Below are positions 36,395-45,090 of a stretch of DNA of 64,000 nucleotides, one piece after another. The notes beneath the pieces were generated by a model. It made no database searches, was not told where the DNA came from, and saw nothing but the letters and a program-made list of their open reading frames with translations. Within the stretch, counting starts at the first letter, position 1; the number at the start of each line of letters is the position of its first letter. A program made the translations under genes and the position numbers. Source of the stretch: Pseudomonas brenneri (GTDB lineage Bacteria; Pseudomonadota; Gammaproteobacteria; Pseudomonadales; Pseudomonadaceae); NCBI RefSeq assembly GCF_007858285.1, contig NZ_VFIL01000001.1, positions 434,001 to 498,000 on the forward strand, in the 5' to 3' direction.

Positions 36395-36621
36395 GCGGAC
36401 TCCTGCGAGGACTTGAGCGAACAGAGGCCCTATGGTCGCTGGAATCTCCCGACAGTTCCAGCCAATTGCTTTGGCTTCATGCAGTTAGGCGATGAAGTGA
36501 AGCTGGGGTCTAGTTCTGGCGCTGGAAAAACAATCGAATAACCCGATAAGAATCAGGCATTTTTTACGCTTTTTATCGATTATGCCTCGGCGGATGATAA
36601 GCCCATCAACAGGAGACGATC

Positions 36622-37317
36622 ATGCTTGAACTTCGACCTTTTACTTCCCTGGGCGGTGCCAATCACGGTTGGCTGGATGCCCATCATCACTTTTCATTCG
36701 CCGAGTACCACGACCCTCAGCGTATGCACTGGGGCAACCTGCGGGTGTGGAACGACGACATCATCGCGCCGGGCACTGGTTTCCCGCAGCATCCACACCG
36801 GGACATGGAAATCATCACCTATGTGCGTGAAGGTGCCATCAGCCATGCCGATAACCTGGGCAACAAGGGCCGTACCGAGGCTGGCGACGTACAGGTGATG
36901 AGTGCCGGCACCGGGATTGCCCATAGCGAATACAACCTGGAGGCCACGGCGACCAAGATTTTCCAGATATGGATCATTCCCAATGAAGCGGGCTTGCCTC
37001 CTTCCTGGGGCGCCAAGCCTTTTCCCAAGGGCGACCGCGAAGGGTTTGTGACCTTGGCCAGCGGCAAACAGGGTGACAATGAAAGCCTGCGCATCCGTGC
37101 CGATGCACGCCTGGTGGCGGCCAACTTGAAGGCCGGGGAAAGTGCCGAGTATCACTTGGATGCAGGACGCCGGGCGTACCTGGTGCCGGCGACCGGGGTG
37201 ATTGAGGTCAATGGCTTGCAGGCACAGGCGCGCGATGGTGTTGCGGTGCAGGATGAGCGCGTACTGCGGGTGACCGCGATCGAAGACAGCGAAGTGGTGC
37301 TGGTGGACCTGGCCTGA
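36622..37317 (+). CDS. Pirin family bicupin protein (YhhW-like)
   Basis: 231 aa. N-terminal cupin with metal ligands in PQHPHRDMEIITYVREGAISHADNLGN and the later Glu/His in MSAGTGIAHSEYN; reduced C-terminal cupin. E. coli YhhW has quercetin 2,3-dioxygenase activity in vitro; physiological role unclear. Shine-Dalgarno CAGGAGACGATC before the ATG. The 227-bp upstream spacer, shared with the divergent helicase gene, is AT-rich near the start. Confidence 0.92.
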   Translation: MLELRPFTSLGGANHGWLDAHHHFSFAEYHDPQRMHWGNLRVWNDDIIAPGTGFPQHPHRDMEIITYVREGAISHADNLGNKGRTEAGDVQVMSAGTGIAHSEYNLEATATKIFQIWIIPNEAGLPPSWGAKPFPKGDREGFVTLASGKQGDNESLRIRADARLVAANLKAGESAEYHLDAGRRAYLVPATGVIEVNGLQAQARDGVAVQDERVLRVTAIEDSEVVLVDLA

Positions 37318-37340
37318 TCTCAAGCCAGACTCAAAAACCA

Positions 37341-37430
37341 ATGTGGGAGCGGCTTGCTCGCGATGGCGGTGGGTCAGTCACTATTACTGTGACTGGTAGA
37401 CCGCTATCGCGAGCAAGCCCGCTCCTACAT
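37341..37430. repeat. REPIN (GTGGGAGCGG-CTTGCTCGCGA type)
   Basis: ATGTGGGAGCGGCTTGCTCG at the left, CGAGCAAGCCCGCTCCTACAT at the right, between convergent pirin and pgm. The inner spacer has its own palindrome, CAGTCAC...GTGACTG. Confidence 0.88.
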
Positions 37431-37446
37431 GTTTTACGGCTGGGTG

Positions 37447-39093
37447 TCAGTTAGGGGTGATCGCACCATCCACCAACACCTGCGCCTCTTCCACCAGGCG
37501 CTTGAGGTGATCTTCGCCAATAAAGCTCTCGGCATAGATCTTGTAGATATCCTCGGTGCCCGACGGCCGCGCCGCAAACCAGCCGTTTTCGGTCATGACT
37601 TTCAGCCCGCCAATCGCCTGGTCGTTACCCGGCGCATGGCTGAGGATCTGCTGGATGCTTTCCCCGGCCAATTGCGTGGACGTGACCTGCTCCGGCGCCA
37701 ACTTGCCCAGCAGCGCTTTCTGCGCCGGCGTGGCCTTGGCATCCACACGAATGGCGAAGGGTTCGCCCAGGGCGTCAGTCAGGCCACGGTAGATCTGGCT
37801 CGGGTCCTGGCCTTTGCGCGAGGTCATTTCCGCGGCCAGCAAAGCCGGGATCAAGCCGTCCTTGTCAGTGCTCCACACGCTGCCGTCCTTGCGCAGGAAC
37901 GAAGCCCCCGCGCTTTCTTCGCCGCCAAAGCCCAGGGAGCCTTCGAACAGCCCGTCCGCAAACCATTTGAAGCCCACCGGCACTTCGTACAGGCGCCGGC
38001 CGATGCGCGCGGCCACGCGGTCGATCAAGCCACTGCTGACCACGGTTTTACCCACGGCGGCATCAGCACGCCACTGGGGACGGTTCTGGAACAGGTAGTC
38101 GATGGACACGGCCAGGTAGTTGTTTGGCGCCAACAGCCCGCCAGAGGGGGTAACGATGCCGTGGCGGTCGTGGTCCGGATCGCAGGCGAACGCAACATCG
38201 AAGCGTTCCTTGAGCCCGATCAAGCCTTGCATCGCATAGCTGGAGGACGGGTCCATGCGAATCTGGCCGTCCCAGTCCACGCTCATGAAGCGGAAAGTCG
38301 GGTCGACCTCAGTGTTCACCACTTCCAGGTTCAAACGGTAATGCTCGGCGATAGCCGACCAGTAGCGCACCCCTGCTCCACCCAATGGATCCACGCCCAG
38401 GCGCAGGTCGGAGCTGCGGATGGCGTCCATGTCGATGACATTGACCAGGTCGGCCACGTAGGTATTGAGGTAGTCGTGGCGGTGGGTGGTGTCAGCTTTC
38501 AGTGCCTGGGCGTGAGTAATGCGCTTGACTCCGGCCAGCTTGGCCGCCAAAAGCTCGTTGGCCTTGGCTTCGATCCATTTGGTGACATGGGTATCGGCCG
38601 GGCCGCCGTTGGGCGGGTTGTATTTATAACCGCCGCTCTGGGGCGGGTTATGGGACGGGGTGATGACAATGCCATCGGCCAACCCGCTGGTACGACCACG
38701 GTTGTAGCAGAGGATGGCGTGGGAAATCGCCGGGGTCGGTGTGTATTCATCGCCTTCGGCGAGCATCACATACACGCCGTTGGCCGCCAGCACTTCCAGG
38801 GCGCTGGCGCCCGCCGGCGTGGACAGTGCATGGGTGTCGAGGCCGACAAACAGCGGGCCATTGATGCCTTGCGCTTCGCGGTACAGGCAGATGGCCTGGC
38901 TGATGGCCAATACGTGCCATTCATTGAAGCTCAAGTCAAAAGAGCTGCCACGGTGCCCGGAGGTACCAAAAGCCACGCGTTGAGTGGAGATTGCTGCATC
39001 GGGCTGGCCGGTGTAATAGGCCGTCACCAGTCGCGGGATGTCCACCAGCAATTGAGCTGGCGCCGGTTTGCCCGCAAAAGGACTGAGAGTCAT
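37447..39093 (-). CDS. pgm: Phosphoglucomutase (alpha-D-glucose-phosphate specific)
   Basis: 548 aa, the length of bacterial Pgm. Interconverts glucose 1-phosphate and glucose 6-phosphate. Catalytic phosphoserine loop [19 protein letters not shown], metal-binding DPDHDRHG, sugar-binding [15 protein letters not shown], phosphate-binding [15 protein letters not shown] 39091-39093 with GAGG upstream. Probably monocistronic. Confidence 0.95.
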   Translation of the reverse strand: MTLSPFAGKPAPAQLLVDIPRLVTAYYTGQPDAAISTQRVAFGTSGHRGSSFDLSFNEWHVLAISQAICLYREAQGINGPLFVGLDTHALSTPAGASALEVLAANGVYVMLAEGDEYTPTPAISHAILCYNRGRTSGLADGIVITPSHNPPQSGGYKYNPPNGGPADTHVTKWIEAKANELLAAKLAGVKRITHAQALKADTTHRHDYLNTYVADLVNVIDMDAIRSSDLRLGVDPLGGAGVRYWSAIAEHYRLNLEVVNTEVDPTFRFMSVDWDGQIRMDPSSSYAMQGLIGLKERFDVAFACDPDHDRHGIVTPSGGLLAPNNYLAVSIDYLFQNRPQWRADAAVGKTVVSSGLIDRVAARIGRRLYEVPVGFKWFADGLFEGSLGFGGEESAGASFLRKDGSVWSTDKDGLIPALLAAEMTSRKGQDPSQIYRGLTDALGEPFAIRVDAKATPAQKALLGKLAPEQVTSTQLAGESIQQILSHAPGNDQAIGGLKVMTENGWFAARPSGTEDIYKIYAESFIGEDHLKRLVEEAQVLVDGAITPN

Positions 39094-39207
39094 GCAAAAA
39101 CCTCTGAAAAGAAGGATTCGGAAAAAGAATACAGTTTACTGGGAGTTCGACCGCCAAGCGACGGTATCTATCCCACATCAACCCGCGATATTTCCCACGC
39201 GGCCTAT

Positions 39208-40629
39208 TCATCCGTTCTGCCCTTGCTTGAGTGCCCGTGCCAACTCCTCCAGCACCAGGTCCAGGCTGTGATGACTGCTGACCACATGACTCAGGCGAAA
39301 GTGCTGCTGGTACAGGCCGCTTACGCTGAACAATTCGCCAGGGGCAATCACTACTTGGCGCGCCAGCATGGTCTGGAATACCCGGCGCATATCGACGGCC
39401 TCAGTCGAGCGCAACCAGTGGGTGGCGCCTGCCTGCGGCGCGCGGTATGTCACACGCTCGCCCAAATGCTCGACCAGACGCGCCTGCATCGCTGCCGTGT
39501 GCCCCTTGAGCAGGCTGCGCAAGGCCTGCAAATGCTGGTCAAGGCGGCCATTGTGGTACAGCCGGGCAATCGCCCGCTGGCGAATCGACGACAAACGAAA
39601 CGCACGCAACAGGAATTGACGCTGCAGCTGCGTGCTCAGGTGCCGCGAGAGCAGATAACCGTAGGGCGCTTCCGGGCCCATAACTTTTTCGAAGGTGGAA
39701 AACACCATCAGTCGGTCAGGATTCACCCAATCGCGCAAGTAGCAGGAACGGGCCTCGAATTCCAACCCGCCCTGGATGTCATTCTCCAACAGCCAGCAGG
39801 CATGTTGCTCCAGCAACCCTGCCACCTGCACCTGATCCGCCAGGGACATGGCTTTGCCCGTGGGCAGACCCGGGGTCGAGGACAGCAATGCCAACTGCAC
39901 GTTCTCGGCACGCAGTTGCTGTTCCAGATAGGCCAGGTCAAGCCCGTCCTGCTCGTTGCACGGCCACTCAATCACCCGCACTCCGGCGTCTTGCAGCAGG
40001 CGCAGGATCAACCAGTCACACGGCGACTCCACCAACACCGCCGCACCTTTGAGTGCCAGCACCTCGATCAGGATGGCCAGCACTCCCCGCAGATCAGCGC
40101 CGACATAGACATCATCCGCCTGCCAGCAACGTGTCGGCGATTGGGTATAACGTGCCGCCAGCGCCGCACGCAGCTCCCAGATACCACACGGCTGGGAATA
40201 GGGCTGCAACTGGCGCGGGTACTGGCGCACCAGTTCACGTTCCAATTGCAGCAAAGGGCCGTCCAGGGACAGCAGTTGTGCCGGTTCATCGGCGCTGAGT
40301 ACTAACATCCCCGGCCTGCGCGCCCCGACATACAGGCGTTCGAGCAAATCCCCTGCGGTGCAGCACGGCGTATTGAGGGCAATGGGCAAGGCGTAATAGC
40401 CGGACTTGGCCACCGAATACACCCTGCCCTCCTTTTCCAGCAGCGAGTAGGCGTATTGAATGGTGGAAATCGATACATTCAAACGCTCTGCCAAGTGCCG
40501 CAAGGACGGTAGTTTGACCCTGGCCTCTGTGCCCACTTCGTTGATCAGATTGATCATGTAGCGATAGACAGCCTGATAGGCGAAGTCTGTCTGTTTATCC
40601 CTCCTCATGACGGTTTCTGCCCGATCCAT
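39208..40629 (-). CDS. MocR-type regulator (GntR winged helix plus aminotransferase fold)
   Basis: About 473 aa. N-terminal GntR-like winged helix (YMINLINEVGTEARVKLPSLRHLAERLNVSISTIQYAYSLLEKEGRVYSV) followed by a class I aminotransferase-like domain with PSL-type residues and the PLP Lys in VFSTFEKVMGPEAPYGYLL. MocR proteins use PLP or an adduct as effector rather than catalysing transamination. Start uncertain between ATG 40629 and 40608. It follows the PP-loop-like gene by 22 bp, so the two are co-transcribed. Confidence 0.85.
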   Translation of the reverse strand: MDRAETVMRRDKQTDFAYQAVYRYMINLINEVGTEARVKLPSLRHLAERLNVSISTIQYAYSLLEKEGRVYSVAKSGYYALPIALNTPCCTAGDLLERLYVGARRPGMLVLSADEPAQLLSLDGPLLQLERELVRQYPRQLQPYSQPCGIWELRAALAARYTQSPTRCWQADDVYVGADLRGVLAILIEVLALKGAAVLVESPCDWLILRLLQDAGVRVIEWPCNEQDGLDLAYLEQQLRAENVQLALLSSTPGLPTGKAMSLADQVQVAGLLEQHACWLLENDIQGGLEFEARSCYLRDWVNPDRLMVFSTFEKVMGPEAPYGYLLSRHLSTQLQRQFLLRAFRLSSIRQRAIARLYHNGRLDQHLQALRSLLKGHTAAMQARLVEHLGERVTYRAPQAGATHWLRSTEAVDMRRVFQTMLARQVVIAPGELFSVSGLYQQHFRLSHVVSSHHSLDLVLEELARALKQGQNG

Positions 40630-40651
40630 GGCTGCCGTAGCGCAACCACCC

Positions 40652-42061
40652 TCAGTGCCCTGGCACGCCGTGCGGCCCCGTGGCCGGATCCTCGCTGTTG
40701 ATACAAGCGGCATTGGCCGCGGCATTGGCGTGGTACAGGTGCTGCAAAAGCGTGAGGGGTAAACCACTGGCGTCAACAATCCAATGCTGAATCAACTCTG
40801 CCGACGGCTTGCCCTCCAGGGCTTTGTGCAGCTCGGGCAGCGCCACCAGCATGCCGGGATGACAGCGACGCAAGAAGGCTTCCAGGCGTTGCCCTTGCTG
40901 GATAAAGGGTGAAAACAACAGGCATACCAGCTGGCTTTCTTCCAGGCCAAAGAACTCGCGAGCGTAGGTCGCCGCCAGCACGCGTCCATCCCTGGTCCCG
41001 GCCTGGGCAATCAGCAATTCGGGGATTTTTTTACGACGCATAAAGCCGATGGCTTGTTCGATAAACCGCGTGACACCCTGTTGATAGTCAAGACCCTGTA
41101 GCACTTGTGCATGCAGGCCATGCAGGTGGGCCATCAGAAACGGGTTGGCGTAGGCCGGGGTGCTGAACTGAAAGGCAAACTCATCTTGCTTGTAACCCAT
41201 GAAATCGTTGAGTAATGCCGTAGAGTCCTGCTCCCCACCGCGCAACAGGTCGGCCGCGCCGATGTAGGCCAGGTGTCGATGCACTTCCTTGGAGGAGGCA
41301 TCCTGTGCCGCGTAATGTTCACCATAGACATCGCGATAATAGCCCGCGCTGCAATCATCCATGTGGGTGAACAGAGCGTTGAGCGCCAGTGGCCGTCCGA
41401 AGGGACCTTTCATGCCCGCAGCACGGGTGGTCCTGGCCAGCCATGCCAGGTATTGATTCTGCTTACGCGGCGAATCACTGCTGACCAGGGCATGCACCCC
41501 ACCGTCCCATGCAGTGATGCGGCGATAAAAATCCCCCAGGGACAAGTAGCCGTCGTTGCACAAACTGGCGCGGATATCCCCCGAATTCATATGCCCGACC
41601 ATCAACAGGTTACGGCGGCCAACATCCTGAGCCACCGTGGAAGACGGGCGTAAGTGGTTGAAGGGCATAACTTCCTGGTTTTCCACCATCAATAACTCGA
41701 CCCTGGGGTCGTCATGGAAAAACAACGCGCTGTAGCCCCGATGAATGCTGTCCAGCGCCGCTTGCGTCATCCCTGTATGGCGCAGGGTAGCGACACGCAA
41801 TTGAAAACTCCTCGGCGCACGCCCGGCGATGGTCAATTGGGCGGCACGCAGTAAAGCCAGTGCGTAACTGCTGCCTTTGCCGCCCCCATGGGCGACCAGT
41901 ATTTTGTAGTCGCCGATTTGCTCGATGCCCCCAGCCGCCACAATCAACCGCTGAATCAATAACTGAAGTGCGGTGCGCTCCGCCCGTGAGAAGTGGCCCT
42001 GCAACCGTTGCAACACTTGCTGGTAAACATAGTTCATGGCTTGTTCGTGAATAGCGCTCAT
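40652..42061 (-). CDS. Unrecognised enzyme with PP-loop-like motif, 469 aa
   Basis: I do not recognise a named family. After a helical N-terminus (1-45), YKILVAHGGGKGSSYALALLRAAQL (52-76) looks like the strand-loop-helix of an ATP-pyrophosphatase (PP-loop SGGxDSS) with Lys-Gly in place of the usual Asp, followed by SFQLRVATLRHTGM (the next HUP strand). Further features: VGHMNSGDIRASLC and THMDDCSAGYYRDVYGEHYAA, both His/Asp rich. No signal peptide. Operon with the MocR-type regulator downstream. An ATP-dependent adenylating or amide-forming enzyme is one possibility, not shown. Confidence 0.6.
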   Translation of the reverse strand: MSAIHEQAMNYVYQQVLQRLQGHFSRAERTALQLLIQRLIVAAGGIEQIGDYKILVAHGGGKGSSYALALLRAAQLTIAGRAPRSFQLRVATLRHTGMTQAALDSIHRGYSALFFHDDPRVELLMVENQEVMPFNHLRPSSTVAQDVGRRNLLMVGHMNSGDIRASLCNDGYLSLGDFYRRITAWDGGVHALVSSDSPRKQNQYLAWLARTTRAAGMKGPFGRPLALNALFTHMDDCSAGYYRDVYGEHYAAQDASSKEVHRHLAYIGAADLLRGGEQDSTALLNDFMGYKQDEFAFQFSTPAYANPFLMAHLHGLHAQVLQGLDYQQGVTRFIEQAIGFMRRKKIPELLIAQAGTRDGRVLAATYAREFFGLEESQLVCLLFSPFIQQGQRLEAFLRRCHPGMLVALPELHKALEGKPSAELIQHWIVDASGLPLTLLQHLYHANAAANAACINSEDPATGPHGVPGH

Positions 42062-42279
42062 AGCTTTACTACCTGAGGTTAACTGTCAGTCCCGGGCAAG
42101 CAGTTAGGCGTGCCTGCACGAGCTGCTGTTTACTTAAAGTTGGCGCCTGTTGCGATTAAGGCTGATAGCTAAATGTTAGCACCACACAACAAAACGCCAG
42201 TTGGAACATCCCGACGAAGACGCCATCACCGGCTGAAGAAAGCCCTTACGCTGGCCTTCTGGCAGGCCTAGGATCCGTC

Positions 42280-42468
42280 TTACAACTTCCTACCAACCTT
42301 TAACTCAAACATTAAAGAAGGATCCGACATATATAGCGCGGGGAAGAGTCTGGATTTAGTTTGGGCGCACTTAAAGGCTCTCTCTACAGACCTATGTCCT
42401 TGGGTCGGCATACAAGACGACTTGTTAGTTACAGCGAGCCGATGTTTTGATTTGTTTTCTGCAATCAT
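42280..42468 (-). CDS. Possible small protein, 62 aa
   Basis: MIAENKSKHRLAV...KVGRKL; basic (many Lys/Arg), two Cys, no signal peptide. ATG 42466-42468 is preceded by AAGGACTGAGCA (Shine-Dalgarno AAGGA at -8), better than most short frames here. No recognised family and atypical AT-rich composition, so translation is uncertain. Confidence 0.3.
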   Translation of the reverse strand: MIAENKSKHRLAVTNKSSCMPTQGHRSVERAFKCAQTKSRLFPALYMSDPSLMFELKVGRKL

Positions 42469-42596
42469 TGCTCAGTCCTTGAGATGAAAGTGACCGGGCA
42501 ATTATCAGCGCTTGCTTGATGATTAGAAGATACAGACTCGGCGCAAAAACCAGTGCAGTTTGGTGAGCCGGCATGTACAGCAGTACCCATGTAAAA

Positions 42597-42627
42597 CGCC
42601 GCTGCTCTGGGATTCAGGGCAGCGGCG
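42597..42627 (-). terminator. Hairpin downstream of the mexS-like gene
   Basis: CGCCGCTGC (42597-42605) pairs with GCAGCGGCG (42619-42627). On the minus strand the stem is followed by TTTTAC. It lies 137 bp beyond the oxidoreductase stop. Confidence 0.6.
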
Positions 42628-42763
42628 GTATCAAAGGCAGGTTTTGCGGGGACAAAATCCCGGCAGAAGAATCAGCAAGGGACGTAGATCCTGTCCTTCT
42701 AAATGGCGTATTTGCCCCATGGCAAGCACAGCCGGAATGTCCGTTTACGAACATTCCCACAGA

Positions 42764-43786
42764 TCAAACAGCTTCAACCTGCAAAGCCACCCGCTCGCGG
42801 CACGGGCATTCGTCCATGTAACGATGGGCATCGACAAACTCGCTGAACGGAAATACCCGGGTCTTGAGCGGTACCAGCACACCGTCTGCAGTCAGTTGGT
42901 TGATATCACGCAGGGCCCGTTGCAACGCTGCCTGATCCTGGATAATGCCCAGTTCCGGCTTGCCAGTGAAATTACCGATACAGTGCACAAAGAACTGAAT
43001 GTTCTTCTGGAACGCGGCGCAGGCCGGGAAAGGTGTCTGGTTGCCGCCTTGCAGGCCATACAGCACCAGGCTGCCCCGTGGCGCGAGGACATCGCCCAAC
43101 AGCGACATCTGCGGGCCGCCGAGGCCGTCGAACACCACATCCACACCGCGGTTATCGGTGAACTTGTTGATCTGCATCAGCAGGTCCTGCTCTTCGGTGA
43201 CGATGACCTTTTCGGCACCCAGGGACAGCAGATATTCGCGTTCCTCCGGTGACTTGGTGGCAGCGATCACCCGCACCCCCAGGGCCTTGCCCAATTGCAC
43301 AAACGAAGGCCCGGCACAATGGCTGGCATCCGTAACCAAGGCAAACTGCCCGGGCTTGACCCGCGCCAGGTCGATGTAGGCAAAGTAGGCAATCAACAGC
43401 GGCGTGTAATGCACGCTCGCGTCCACCGGGCTCAAGATATCCGGATAACGGGTCAGGGCCGAACGGGGCAGGACAATCAGCTCGCCATACACTGGGTAAT
43501 CATTGGGGCTCTCGGCTGGGAAGCTGGCGACCTTGTCACCCACCGCCAGGTCATCGACACCCTCGCCCACCGCCACGACTACGCCAGCCATTTCATGGCC
43601 AAGGCCCGAAGGCAAGCGAGCATGGGAAGACGCCAGGTTCTGCCGCCAGAGAATGTCGTACCAGCTGATGCCAATCGCTTCGACACGCACCTGCACTTCG
43701 CCCGGTGCGGGCAACGTGGCTTCATGCTCTTCGCACTTGAGCACCTCGGCCGGACCAAACTTGTGAAAACGGATCGTGCGGGACAT
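42764..43786 (-). CDS. MDR-family NAD(P)H quinone oxidoreductase, MexS-like
   Basis: 340 aa. GroES-like N-terminal domain with GLGHEMAGVVVAVGEGVDDLAVGDKVASF and a Rossmann NAD(P)-binding domain (FALVTDASHCAGPSFVQLGKALGVRVIAATKS); no structural zinc Cys cluster. It is divergent from a LysR gene closely resembling MexT; in P. aeruginosa mexS sits beside mexT and its loss activates MexT. mexEF-oprN genes are absent here. Start ATG 43784-43786 chosen over an upstream in-frame Met. Confidence 0.85.
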   Translation of the reverse strand: MSRTIRFHKFGPAEVLKCEEHEATLPAPGEVQVRVEAIGISWYDILWRQNLASSHARLPSGLGHEMAGVVVAVGEGVDDLAVGDKVASFPAESPNDYPVYGELIVLPRSALTRYPDILSPVDASVHYTPLLIAYFAYIDLARVKPGQFALVTDASHCAGPSFVQLGKALGVRVIAATKSPEEREYLLSLGAEKVIVTEEQDLLMQINKFTDNRGVDVVFDGLGGPQMSLLGDVLAPRGSLVLYGLQGGNQTPFPACAAFQKNIQFFVHCIGNFTGKPELGIIQDQAALQRALRDINQLTADGVLVPLKTRVFPFSEFVDAHRYMDECPCRERVALQVEAV

Positions 43787-43891
43787 CGCAAACCTCGCCA
43801 AAGTAACCTCTAATGCCATGAACTTTATCTGGGCTTTCGGGGCAAGGCCACCGGTCGCCATTAATAGTCGTCATGTCTGTCATTGATTCCA

Positions 43892-43916
43892 CCGCCTAGG
43901 AAAATATCCTAGGCGG
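43892..43916. promoter_or_regulatory. Perfect 10-bp inverted repeat in the mexS/mexT-like spacer
   Basis: CCGCCTAGGA-AAATA-TCCTAGGCGG in the 247-bp divergent spacer, about 105 bp from the oxidoreductase start and 118 bp from the LysR start. It could be a regulator site or an RNA hairpin. It does not match the published MexT box. Confidence 0.55.
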
Positions 43917-44033
43917 CGTAGGAAAACTGAATTAGCCGGTGCAGAGTACCAGCCTTTCCCCGTAAGATTCATGCCGGCCATTGTTGTCATGTGGCCGCTC
44001 ACGTCAAGTTTGCTGAATCTGCCAGGACACAAG

Positions 44034-44948
44034 ATGAACCGTAACGACCTGCGTCGTGTCGACCTGAACCTGTTGATCGTGTTCGAAACCTTGATGCATG
44101 AGCGCAGTGTGACCCGTGCCGCCGAGAAGTTGTTCCTCGGCCAGCCGGCCATCAGCGCTGCCTTGTCACGCCTGCGCGGGCTGTTCGATGACCCGCTGTT
44201 CGTGCGTACCGGGCGCAGCATGGAGCCCTCGGCCCGGGCGGTGGAGATCTTCGCCCTGCTCTCGCCGGCCCTGGACTCGATTTCCACCGCCGTCAGCCGC
44301 GCCGCCGAATTCGATCCAGCCACCAGCACCGCCGTGTTTCGCATTGGCCTGTCGGACGATGTCGAGTTTGCCTTGCTGCCGCAACTGCTCAAACGCCTGC
44401 GCGCCGAAGCACCGGGTATCGTGCTGGTAATCCGTCGCGTCAATTACATCCTGATGCCGGGCCTGCTGGCCTCCGGGGAAATCTCCATCGGTGTCAGCTA
44501 CACCACCGACCTGCCGGCCAACGCCAAGCGCAAGGTCCTGCGCCGCAGCCTGCCCAAACTGCTACGCGCCGACAGCGTGCCTGGCGCATTGAGCCTGGAC
44601 GACTTCTGCGCCCGCCCCCACGCCCTGGTCTCCTTCGCCGGTGACCTGAGTGGGTTCATTGATGAAGAGTTGGAAAAGCTCGACCGCAAGCGCCATGTGG
44701 TCCTGGCGGTTCCGCAGTTCAACGGCCTGGGTACCTTGCTGGCCGGCACCGACATCCTGGCGACCGTGCCGGACTACACCGCCGAAGCCCTGACCGCTGC
44801 TGGCGGCTTGCGCGCCGAAGACCCGCCGTTGCCGGTACGCAGTTTTGAACTGCACATGGCGTGGCGCGGCTCCCAGGATAACGATCCGGGTGAGCGCTGG
44901 TTGCGGTCGCGGATTCAGATGTTTTTTGGGGACCCGGACAGTCTCTAG
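44034..44948 (+). CDS. LysR-family regulator, MexT-like
   Basis: 304 aa, the length of MexT. Winged helix NRNDLRRVDLNLLIVFETLMHERSVTRAAEKLFLGQPAISAALSRLRGLFDDPLFVRTGRSMEPSARA (1-68), then a two-lobed effector domain (VFRIGLSDDVEFALLPQLLKRL...). From memory of MexT the resemblance, plus the divergent MexS-like gene, supports an oxidative or electrophile-stress regulator. Its final codons (MFFGDPDSL) are repeated in a diverged form at 46986-47015 beyond the hipBA module. Confidence 0.85.
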   Translation: MNRNDLRRVDLNLLIVFETLMHERSVTRAAEKLFLGQPAISAALSRLRGLFDDPLFVRTGRSMEPSARAVEIFALLSPALDSISTAVSRAAEFDPATSTAVFRIGLSDDVEFALLPQLLKRLRAEAPGIVLVIRRVNYILMPGLLASGEISIGVSYTTDLPANAKRKVLRRSLPKLLRADSVPGALSLDDFCARPHALVSFAGDLSGFIDEELEKLDRKRHVVLAVPQFNGLGTLLAGTDILATVPDYTAEALTAAGGLRAEDPPLPVRSFELHMAWRGSQDNDPGERWLRSRIQMFFGDPDSL

Positions 44949-45090
44949 GTGTCGGCGGGCAGGCTGTTCAACTGATCATTTCTGCCTTTCCACAAACCAT
45001 GGAGCTCCATTCACTTCCAGTGGATTGCTACATTGGGGGCATATCTGAGGGCATGCTTTGATAAGGAGAGTCGCCCGCTCCTCCCAATCT

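Larger units (their letters stand above)
42062..42763. other. 702-bp spacer, mostly without recognisable genes
   Basis: Unusually long spacer, AT-rich at 42130-42540. It holds one small plausible ORF (42280-42468, minus) with a good ribosome site and a hairpin terminator at 42597-42627. Other short frames here lack ribosome sites. No tRNA, REP or IS end was seen. Confidence 0.6.

Noticed and set aside
37429..40305. Very long plus-strand frame (958 codons) opposite pgm and the MocR-type gene
   Set aside because: It is antisense to two clearly recognised genes, has no ribosome site, and its composition is the Gln/His/Arg-rich pattern typical of antisense frames in GC-rich DNA.
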